A stretch of DNA of 15,839 nt. Source: JARLFX01 sp036404255. Its GTDB lineage: Bacteria; Acidobacteriota; Terriglobia; Terriglobales; Acidobacteriaceae. Below the pieces are notes generated by a model that saw nothing but the letters and a program-made list of their open reading frames with translations, ran no database searches and was not told the DNA's origin. The translations under genes and the position numbers were made by a program. Shown here one piece after another: positions 1 through 5,349 of the stretch (position 1 is its first letter; every line of letters begins with the position of its first letter). The stretch lies in assembly GCA_036404255.1 (NCBI GenBank), contig DASWOP010000223.1, forward strand, positions 1 to 15,839, given 5' to 3'.

Positions 1-16
1 GCACGCTCAGAGCCTG

Positions 17-22
17 TATAAT
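17..22 (+). promoter_or_regulatory. -10 box of the tRNA-Glu promoter
   Basis: A perfect TATAAT, preceded by TG one base upstream (extended -10 form), lies about 40 bases before the tRNA. Transcription would start near base 29. The -35 box would fall outside the left edge of the window, so it cannot be checked. Confidence 0.6.
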
Positions 23-62
23 GGAACTATCGCATCAAGTGTCGCGCCAGCACACTTGCCGT

Positions 63-139
63 GGCGTTATGGTGTAACTGGTTAACACGTCGCCCTCTCA
101 AGGCGAAGAGTCCGGGTTCGAGCCCCGGTAACGCTACCA
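63..139 (+). tRNA. tRNA-Glu (anticodon CTC)
   Basis: The cloverleaf folds completely. The acceptor stem GGCGTTA pairs with TAACGCT (one G-T wobble at the first pair), followed by discriminator A and an encoded CCA. The D stem is GTGT/ACAC. The anticodon stem TCGCC/GGCGA holds the loop CTCTCAA, so the anticodon is CTC, reading the glutamate codon GAG. The T arm is CCGGG-TTCGAGC-CCCGG. The gene stands alone; the next gene starts more than 200 bases downstream. tRNA genes are common integration targets, and the DNA that follows is of lower GC and rich in repeats. No second copy of the tRNA 3' end is found in this window, so an island boundary is not shown. Confidence 0.97.
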
Positions 140-372
140 AAATCTCTTATCAATGGTTTAAAGCCAATACTGCCGATCTACATTCAGCCTTTTAAAATCC
201 AAATATCAAAAGTAAACTCAAAAATGGCCTTCGGGAACTCCCATGCCCCGGACTTATGAGAGCCTGTCGGCGGTGCCTGTACCCTCGGTGCGGGCATAAC
301 AGCCAATCCGGGCATACCCATATTTCGTGCTATTCGTGTTTTCTTCGCCGTACAATGTTGAAAGGAGCAAGC
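140..372. other. gap between tRNA-Glu and the first protein gene
   Basis: This is AT-rich sequence up to about base 230. An open frame runs from 256 in the frame of the next gene, but its first 39 codons (Cys/Arg-rich, no SD) do not look like protein. The heptamer GGGCATA occurs at 292 and 310. A TACAAT at 351-356 could be a -10 box for the gene at 373, but no convincing -35 stands at the right distance. No clear terminator for the tRNA is seen. Confidence 0.5.
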
Positions 373-1356
373 ATGGATACGCAGATGTTTGTAGCGGTAT
401 GGGTTGAAAGATTTCAGCAGGCAGTTACTCCCATCATGGTGCGGGATGGCAACGTGATGCGGCTATGTGACCGGAGTGCGGTCATATGTGCATCGACGGT
501 GAGCCGGGAGCTGACAATGGAATTGACATCGAACGCGCTCAGCTTTAAAGCTTTGGAAAAGCTTGAACGGCTACAAAGACATGGCTTCACCGTAATCCAA
601 GTGCCTGACTGTTGGGCACATGAGGGAAATCGTCCATCAGGCTGGCGCGATCAGTTGGCGAATATGGCAATGGATCGTGCAATGGAATTACCGGATTCGC
701 CAGATGTGGAGCAGCTTGCACCGTATGACGAAGTATTGGCTCATGAAGTGTTGACTATCATTGAGCGCGATTATCCACATTGGGTCAGCATTATTGATGT
801 CAAACAGGCAATGACCGTGGAGCCAAGTGACAACGCTCTCATAACTGCGCTGGAAGCACTTTCGCATGAGAAGAAGATCGAAGGTGGTGAGCACTCAGGG
901 CCAACGCGTAGACTACCGATCAACGTAGAATTGCGACCGACACCACAAGGACGCGACGAAGTGAGAGGGACTAACCAAAAGCCAACGTATACGGCTGTCA
1001 TACACGGCGATCAGTACAACGCTCATGGCCCGGTTGGGGCAATAGGACGTGGGGCAGTAGGAACAATCAACTACCAACCGCAATGGGTAGCAATCCAAGA
1101 TCAGGTGAACTTGCCTGCGCTTGCTATTGAACTGGAAGAGCTAAAGAGTCAGCTTCTACAAACCGCATCGTCAAGCGCTGACTTCGCACAAGTAGCATTG
1201 GTGGCTCAGGCTAAAGAACAAGCTGAAGCCAAAGACGGAAGCAAAATGCTAGAGACTTTATCCAAAGCTGGATCAGCGCTGTTAGGCGTTGCTAAAGAAG
1301 TTGGTACGGATATCGCAGCGAAGGTTATAACTACAGCGTTGGGTATTGAATCGTAG
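373..1356 (+). CDS. unrecognised protein: winged-helix-like middle, Gly/Asn motif, amphipathic C-terminus
   Basis: 327 residues. The start at 373 is chosen because AAAGGAG stands seven bases upstream; the longer frame from 256 has no SD. Residues about 1-110 match no family I know. Residues about 120-198 read like a winged helix: helices VLAHEVLTIIERDYP, a DVKQAM recognition-type helix, and an ending LRPTPQGRDEVR that resembles the last strand of many wHTH domains. Residues 211-233 form a Gly/Asn-rich turn motif (HGDQYN...GPVGAIGRGAVGTIN). A charged helix follows (about 248-290) and then a small-residue amphipathic helix to the end (SALLGVAKEVGTDIAAKVITTALG). I recall similar motif-plus-helix tails on many bacterial hypothetical proteins; whether the tail binds membranes is inference. 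GC is visibly lower than in the core genes to the right. The next gene follows 24 bp downstream in the same direction. No function is claimed. Confidence 0.8.
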   Translation: MDTQMFVAVWVERFQQAVTPIMVRDGNVMRLCDRSAVICASTVSRELTMELTSNALSFKALEKLERLQRHGFTVIQVPDCWAHEGNRPSGWRDQLANMAMDRAMELPDSPDVEQLAPYDEVLAHEVLTIIERDYPHWVSIIDVKQAMTVEPSDNALITALEALSHEKKIEGGEHSGPTRRLPINVELRPTPQGRDEVRGTNQKPTYTAVIHGDQYNAHGPVGAIGRGAVGTINYQPQWVAIQDQVNLPALAIELEELKSQLLQTASSSADFAQVALVAQAKEQAEAKDGSKMLETLSKAGSALLGVAKEVGTDIAAKVITTALGIES

Positions 1357-1380
1357 GCTTACCGTTCGGGGGCAAGCATT

Positions 1381-1884
1381 ATGAAGCGAGCATTCATAGC
1401 AGTTGCAGCAAGCCTGATCGTCGTCACAGCATTAGTCGGAGCGCAACAAACCACACCTACGAAAGTAGACCCTGAGACGGCCAAAATCATGCGTGAGCAG
1501 GAACAGCGAATGATTGACGCGGCATCTAAGCCAGCCGAGACAATACCTGTTCAGCAGTGCAGCGCGGACACGCAAGCGTGGACAACCGATGGCTCAGACC
1601 GACAGACCACTATGATTGGTGCTGTCTTGATTATGGTCAATGGGCAGATTCGCTATATGCCAATGGGCGGCACGTCCCATGCAACGATGGGCGATCTTGT
1701 GATGCGTATTCATGAAATGAGCGTCTGCCAAACTTCAGACGCGGATTTTCAAAAGCAGTTTAATACATACGCCGTTTTGCAGAAGCACTATGAAGAAGAG
1801 CGTATGACGCGGTACATACTTTTTCTTTACAAGCACAATCTGATGGATCAATTCGTCAAAGAGGACGCTGCAGAGAATAAGTAG
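1381..1884 (+). CDS. small exported protein of unknown function
   Basis: 167 residues. The N-terminus is a typical Sec signal peptide: MKR, then a hydrophobic stretch to residue 20 and a likely cut at VGA|QQ near residue 21. The mature part is polar and mostly helical in look, with two cysteines (C60 and C116) that could form a disulfide in the periplasm, and a hydrophobic strand around residues 79-90 (IGAVLIMVNGQI). The start has only a weak SD (a GGGGG run about ten bases upstream). It follows the previous gene by 24 bp and shares its lower GC, so the two may form an operon. The pairing of a cytoplasmic-looking protein with an exported one does not point to a known system. I recognise no family. 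Confidence 0.75.
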   Translation: MKRAFIAVAASLIVVTALVGAQQTTPTKVDPETAKIMREQEQRMIDAASKPAETIPVQQCSADTQAWTTDGSDRQTTMIGAVLIMVNGQIRYMPMGGTSHATMGDLVMRIHEMSVCQTSDADFQKQFNTYAVLQKHYEEERMTRYILFLYKHNLMDQFVKEDAAENK

Positions 1885-1892
1885 CCGGGTGC

Positions 1893-1929
1893 CCCATTCA
1901 TCACGCAGCCTCATCGCGGGATGAGTGGG
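1893..1929. repeat. two nested, mutually exclusive hairpins just after the exported-protein gene
   Basis: CCCATTCATC (1893-1902) can pair with GATGAGTGGG (1920-1929) with one G-T wobble. Alternatively CTCATC (1910-1915) pairs with GATGAG (1920-1925) around a GCGG loop. The block starts nine bases after the stop codon at 1884. There is no T-run, so it is not a classic terminator, though it could slow RNA decay or end transcription weakly. It resembles dispersed repeats I recall from Acidobacteriaceae genomes. Confidence 0.6.
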
Positions 1930-1931
1930 AA

Positions 1932-2068
1932 ATCGTCGCGAAGCGGCGACGCTCCCGCCCATCTCCCCATCACCACCACCCTCAAACAGTGTCATCCTGA
2001 GCGCGCTGTTGCGCGAAGGATTCCGACGCTCCACACGTCACCCATACCGCCCTAAGCTTCCGCCGCAC
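1932..2068. repeat. composite repeat module, copy 1 (blocks A-C-B)
   Basis: Block A is 30 bases at 1932-1961 and contains the dyad CGTCGC/GCGACG. Block C starts at 1992 (TCATCCTGAGCG). Block B is 31 bases at 2038-2068 (TCACCCATACCGCC, then TTCCGCCGCAC). The same three blocks recur in the same order about 200 bases downstream. Confidence 0.8.
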
Positions 2069-2133
2069 GGATGCGGGTGCCCAGCGCCTGCCCCGAGCGT
2101 AGCCGAATGGGTCTCGCTTCTGAGCCCTGGGAC

Positions 2134-2276
2134 ATCGTCGCGAAGCGGCGACGCTCCCGCCCAGCTCTCCTTCGTACCTAATATCAATCGAATCATTCTG
2201 AGCGGAGCCACAGGCGGAGTCGAAGAACCCAGACGTATCCCGCATCACCCATACCGCCAAAGAGTTTCCGCCGCAC
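2134..2276. repeat. composite repeat module, copy 2 (blocks A-C-B)
   Basis: Block A at 2134-2163 is identical to 1932-1961 over 30 bases. Block C at 2193 (TCATTCTGAGCG, then GTCGAAGAACCC) is a diverged copy of 1992. Block B at 2245-2276 matches 2038-2068 with small differences in the middle. Sequence between the blocks is not conserved, so the blocks seem under different constraint or were assembled separately. Confidence 0.8.
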
Positions 2277-2291
2277 AAATGCCATCGCACA

Positions 2292-2308
2292 TTCGCGCAA
2301 CGCGCGAA
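2292..2308. repeat. hairpin TTCGCGC-aac-GCGCGAA
   Basis: A perfect 7-bp inverted repeat with a 3-base centre. The same arms recur at 2442-2458 with the centre ATC, so the two are copies of one short element flanking the hairpin cluster. Confidence 0.7.
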
Positions 2309-2323
2309 CTGGTCGGGATTAAG

Positions 2324-2389
2324 CCCCCGGCTTCAGCCGGGGGAAGCAGGGCTTGAGCCCTGCTGAAAACAAACCGCGCCGTCAGGCGC
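2324..2389. repeat. cluster of three GC hairpins with four-base loops
   Basis: Hairpin 1 is CCCCCGGC-TTCA-GCCGGGGG (2324-2343). Hairpin 2 is AGCAGGGC-TTGA-GCCCTGCT (2345-2364). Hairpin 3 is GCGCC-GTCA-GGCGC (2376-2389). All are perfect and all have tetraloops. The arrangement resembles REP/BIME-type elements. No long T-run follows, and the nearest genes lie more than 450 bases away on both sides, so a terminator role is less likely than a mobile or structural repeat. Confidence 0.75.
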
Positions 2390-2441
2390 CTTCCGCTCTG
2401 CCGAAGGCCTGAGCATAGCCGTAGGCGAAGCGAATCCCAAC

Positions 2442-2458
2442 TTCGCGCATCGCGCGAA
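2442..2458. repeat. hairpin TTCGCGC-atc-GCGCGAA
   Basis: A second copy of the element at 2292-2308 with identical 7-bp arms and a different 3-base centre. Confidence 0.7.
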
Positions 2459-2548
2459 CCGCCCCCGCCCATCTCACCCGCGCAAAAATCTTAACAGTCT
2501 TCTCCTGCGTCGCGTCGTGCTCCGTGGGCTCCTAAACAGCCTCCACAC

Positions 2549-2610
2549 TCTATCCAGGAATTCACCGGGATCTATCCAGGAGCTCACCGGGATCTATCCA
2601 GAAATTCACT
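2549..2610. repeat. 22-bp tandem repeat, 2.8 copies
   Basis: Units begin at 2549, 2571 and 2593, each opening with TCTATCCAG. The third stops after 18 bases. The units differ at a few positions (GAATTC, GAGCTC, AAATTC in the middle, the first two being palindromic hexamers). There is no spacer between units, so this is a plain tandem repeat. Confidence 0.85.
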
Positions 2611-2740
2611 GTACTGCGTCCTGGGCTCTCCCTGGCAAATCATCTTTTTTCAGCCAACTTTGGCGTGTTTTACGTCCCAATTCACTACAATTAATACAGG
2701 GAGTAAATTCTGGCTATTCACCTAACCCATTGCGAATGAA

Positions 2741-2818
2741 ATATTTACCGATAAATATCCTGTTTTCAAATATTTAGCGGAAAGCGAGAAAGCTAAGTGA
2801 TTGCAAACAAGATATTTA
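2741..2818. promoter_or_regulatory. AT-rich cluster of four ATATTTA words
   Basis: ATATTTA occurs at 2741-2747, 2770-2776 and 2812-2818, and inverted (TAAATAT) at 2752-2758. The first pair forms a 7-bp dyad with a CCGA centre. The cluster lies 90-170 bases before the small basic protein gene, where its promoter would be expected. It may be an operator or a nucleoid-protein site; no certain -35/-10 pair was found. Confidence 0.35.
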
Positions 2819-2908
2819 GTCTGAAGTAATGGGGAGGGGGTACAACCCCAGTCGAAGGAGCGGGAATCATACCCAATCAGCCCATCGAGGCTCAGGGAGA
2901 GACTCCAA

Positions 2909-3148
2909 ATGAAGATTCGCAAATTGTCCACAATGGTCCTTGCAGGAGCCATGCTCTGCACCACGGCAGCCGCCTTCGCCCAGAACGATTCCGGCGCCAA
3001 ACAGGACATGAAAAATGCAGGAAGTGAGACAAAAGACGCCGCGAAAGACGCTGGTCATGGCGTGAAGCAGGGCACAAAGAAGGCGTATCACAAGACCAAG
3101 AAGGGCACACACAAGGCAGCCAAAAAGGTCTCCGACAAGAGCAGCTAG
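2909..3148 (+). CDS. small Lys-rich exported protein
   Basis: 79 residues. A Sec signal peptide (MKIRK, hydrophobic to residue 22) ends at a clear AFA|QN site (24/25). The mature part is about 55 residues, of which 14 are Lys, with many Ala, Gly, Thr and His. It is low in complexity, with loosely repeated TK-x-AAK and KKGTHKAAKK patterns reminiscent of histone H1 tails or LEA-like disordered proteins. It has no cysteine after the signal. The start is supported by AGGGAGA eight bases upstream. It ends on the same CTAG as the convergent aminotransferase gene. Its role is unknown; binding to acidic envelope polymers or stress protection is only a guess from the charge. Confidence 0.8.
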   Translation: MKIRKLSTMVLAGAMLCTTAAAFAQNDSGAKQDMKNAGSETKDAAKDAGHGVKQGTKKAYHKTKKGTHKAAKKVSDKSS

Positions 3149-4302
3149 CTTGCCCCTGAGAAGGGTAGCTTTTCCACTTCCGCAAAGGCCTGCTGGAATA
3201 ACTGCATCTCTTTCGCCGTACCAACCGTAACCCGCACATGCGTCGGCCACGCCGGCCATGTGCGCCCAATATAGATATTCCGCTTGGCCATCTGCCTCAC
3301 GAACTCGGCCCCGGGCCGCCGCACATCCACCATGAAGAAGTTCGCCTGCGAAGGAACCACGGCATACCCCTGGCCCTTGATCCAAGCCATCGTCGCATCG
3401 CGAATCCCTGCATTCAGCGCCTTGCGTGTGGGCACCAGCGTACTGTCCTGCAGGCTCTCTTCCGCCCCCACCACCCCCGGCAGCGGCAGTGGATTCATCC
3501 CATAGACCTGCAATTTTGCCAGCAGATCCGGACGTGCTACAGCGAACCCCATCCGTAGCCCCGCCATGCCATAGAGCTTTGAAAAGCTGCGCAGCACGAT
3601 CACGTCGCGGTCGGCGATGGCGAAATCCAGCACCGTCTTCGAATCGCTGAAGTGGATATAGGCTTCGTCCACCACCACGACCGCATGGCGCGGCTTATGC
3701 TGCAGCAGCCAGAAGATGTCATCTCGTGTGGTGATGCTGCCGGTCGGGTTATTCGGATTGCAGATGTAGTAGCAGCCAGCGTTGGGATCGGTCTCCACCA
3801 TGCGCCGCACATCATGCGCATAGTCGCTGCGCAGCGGAACATAGTGTACCGTCGCATTGGCAGCCGCAGCCGCCATCCCGGGCGCCTCGTATCCAGGATC
3901 GGCGCAGACCAGGCTGTGCGATGAGGAGGTAAATGCCAGCACCGCATACTGCAGCGGCTCGCTGGACCCGGCGTATAGCGCCAGATAGCCCTCTTTCAAC
4001 CCCTCCAGGGCAGTCAACAGCTTGGCCAGTTCGACGGCGGCGTTGAACTCGTAGCGTCCGCAGCGTGCGCCCAATTCGTTGATCGCCTGCAGTGCCATGG
4101 AGCAGGGGCCCAGCGGGTTCTCATTCGCGTTGAGCAGCACCTTGCCGGTGCCGTCGATCTCCATCTGCTTGGTGAGTTGCGAAGCCCATGCCAGCTTCGC
4201 CTCCGTCATCATGGGGATGGCCGCAGTCACTGCTGCTGCTCCGCGCAGGAAATTGCGTCTGGTCAGGGCATTCGGCTGTCGCTGGAGCCAATTGTTCGCC
4301 AT
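3145..4302 (-). CDS. Tat-signal PLP-dependent aminotransferase, HisC-like fold type I
   Basis: 385 residues. The N-terminus carries a twin-arginine signal (TRRNFLRG, R15-R16), a weakly hydrophobic stretch to about residue 31 and a possible cut at AWA|S (40). The remainder is a complete class I/II aminotransferase: LNANENPLGP (57-66), AGSSEPL for the PLP phosphate (111-117), NPNNPTG (182-188), DEAY (212-215) and the Schiff-base lysine K242 in SFSKLYGMAGLRMG. These are hallmarks of the histidinol-phosphate aminotransferase family. A Tat leader would place the folded enzyme with PLP outside the cytoplasm, so histidine synthesis is an unlikely role; amino acid or cell-wall amino acid turnover is possible. 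The start is supported by GAGGAAA just upstream. It is last in the minus-strand run, 63 bp after ctaA. Confidence 0.88.
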   Translation of the reverse strand: MANNWLQRQPNALTRRNFLRGAAAVTAAIPMMTEAKLAWASQLTKQMEIDGTGKVLLNANENPLGPCSMALQAINELGARCGRYEFNAAVELAKLLTALEGLKEGYLALYAGSSEPLQYAVLAFTSSSHSLVCADPGYEAPGMAAAAANATVHYVPLRSDYAHDVRRMVETDPNAGCYYICNPNNPTGSITTRDDIFWLLQHKPRHAVVVVDEAYIHFSDSKTVLDFAIADRDVIVLRSFSKLYGMAGLRMGFAVARPDLLAKLQVYGMNPLPLPGVVGAEESLQDSTLVPTRKALNAGIRDATMAWIKGQGYAVVPSQANFFMVDVRRPGAEFVRQMAKRNIYIGRTWPAWPTHVRVTVGTAKEMQLFQQAFAEVEKLPFSGAS

Positions 4303-4365
4303 CCGGGTTTCCTCGGGCTTGCCGGGTTACTGATTTAACAAGGCGACGAATGTAAAGTTGCGGGG

Positions 4366-5322
4366 TCACTCGCCTGTTGCGTTGGATGCAGAATCAGCAC
4401 TGGTGCATGGTCCGATCAGGATCGAGTAGGAGAGCAGCACCAATGCAATCCAGTATAGGTCGGCGCCTAGAAGATGCAATATCTGCATCCAGACCGGCGC
4501 CAGCAACAGCACATCAGCCACGCCCAGCGCGAACTGAATGGCTAGCAGCGCGGCCACAACCAGCGCGCCTCCGCGGAAGCCCCTGCGCAGTCCTGCCGCC
4601 AGAATCCACGCCACAAATATCGTTGCCACACAAGCCGCTGCCGGATGCACCCAGCGCAGCCGCAGCAGCAACGGCGCGTTGGTGGCAAAGTCCTGCGCCA
4701 TGGCCTGCGCCAGCGTCGCGGAAGGGAAGAGCGTATCCCCCAGCGCCGCCAGCGAGCCGCTCACTCCGACCACAATCGTCGCAATCAATCCGCCCGAGAC
4801 CCACCAGCGCGTCGCCTTGCCCGCCGTAACCCGTGGCCTGGCCACTCCCCGCTCCAGCAGGATCGCAGTCACAGTCAACGCCGCCATCAATAGCAGGGTA
4901 TTGCTCAGATGGATGGAGAGCGCCACCACGCGGCCCAGCGAACGGTTGGTGGTCACATAGCCAAGCTTCACCAGCACGGCGCCCAGCAGCGCCTCATTCA
5001 CCAGCAGCAGGGTCGTCACCACAGCGGCGATCCGTGCTCGGTGCCCCTTATCCGTGGCCAGAAAGACGCCGATCAGCACTGCGAGCACCAGCAGCGTGGC
5101 ACCGCCGGTCATGCAGCGGTGCGTGAATTCAATAATGGTGGCGATACGCGGCGAGGTAGGGATCACCTGCCCATTGCACAGCGGCCAATGGTTGCCGCAG
5201 CCAGCGCCGGAGCCAGTGGCACGCACCATCGCGCCCCATAGGATGACCAGCACATTCCACGCCAGCGCCACCCATGCCAGCCAGCGGAGAGCCTTCCTCG
5301 GTCGTCGCAGTTCAGTGCTCAT
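4366..5322 (-). CDS. ctaA: heme A synthase (CtaA/Cox15 family)
   Basis: 318 residues from the ATG at 5322, which has GGGAG upstream; a GTG at 5340 would add six residues but lacks a good SD. The protein converts heme O to heme A for aa3-type cytochrome oxidase by hydroxylating the C8 methyl group, in the inner membrane. It has about eight hydrophobic segments. The four expected heme-ligand histidines are visible: H68 (EFTHR), H138 (SIHLSN), H226 (RWVHPAA) and H283 (ILHLLGAD). The first extracellular loop holds the cysteine pair C42/C49 in GCGNHWPLCNG, typical of the subclass with paired cysteines. It follows proC by 27 bp, so translation coupling or co-transcription is likely. No cox or ctaB gene is in the window. 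Confidence 0.93.
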   Translation of the reverse strand: MSTELRRPRKALRWLAWVALAWNVLVILWGAMVRATGSGAGCGNHWPLCNGQVIPTSPRIATIIEFTHRCMTGGATLLVLAVLIGVFLATDKGHRARIAAVVTTLLLVNEALLGAVLVKLGYVTTNRSLGRVVALSIHLSNTLLLMAALTVTAILLERGVARPRVTAGKATRWWVSGGLIATIVVGVSGSLAALGDTLFPSATLAQAMAQDFATNAPLLLRLRWVHPAAACVATIFVAWILAAGLRRGFRGGALVVAALLAIQFALGVADVLLLAPVWMQILHLLGADLYWIALVLLSYSILIGPCTSADSASNATGE

Positions 5323-5349
5323 ATCGGCAGGTGCTCCCACAGAGAGCGC

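Larger units (their letters stand above)
1885..2908. other. 1-kb intergenic region of repeats, without a credible gene
   Basis: This stretch divides in two. Bases 1885 to about 2500 are GC-rich and made of hairpins and repeated blocks, described separately. Bases about 2500-2908 are AT-richer, with a 22-bp tandem repeat and several ATATTTA words. The open frames here (for example 1925-2356 + and 1982-2290 -) run through the repeats, lack SD sequences and have improbable Pro/Arg/Ser-rich composition, so none is called as a gene. Confidence 0.75.

Noticed and set aside
63..139. Attachment site (duplicated tRNA 3' end) marking an integrated element
   Set aside because: No second copy of the tRNA 3' end and no integrase gene could be found in the window.
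256..372. N-terminal extension of the first protein gene starting at 256
   Set aside because: It has no SD, its Cys/Arg-rich sequence is unlike the rest, and a good AAAGGAG precedes the ATG at 373.
1925..2356. Open frames on both strands in the repeat region (1925-2356 +, 1982-2290 -, 2245-2472 -)
   Set aside because: They run through hairpins and repeated blocks, lack SD sequences and have Pro/Ser/Arg-rich composition typical of non-coding GC-rich DNA.
2324..2389. Rho-independent terminator for the gene ending at 1884
   Set aside because: More than 400 bases from the stop codon and no T-run after the hairpins.
2549..2610. CRISPR array
   Set aside because: Units are directly adjacent without spacers and only 2.8 copies exist; no cas gene is present.
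2517..2777. Open frame over the 22-bp tandem repeat
   Set aside because: No SD, composition changes abruptly along it, and 22 is not a multiple of 3 so the repeats are read in different frames.
5323..5340. GTG start of ctaA at 5340
   Set aside because: No SD at good distance; the ATG at 5322 has GGGAG upstream, though with long spacing, so this is only a preference.
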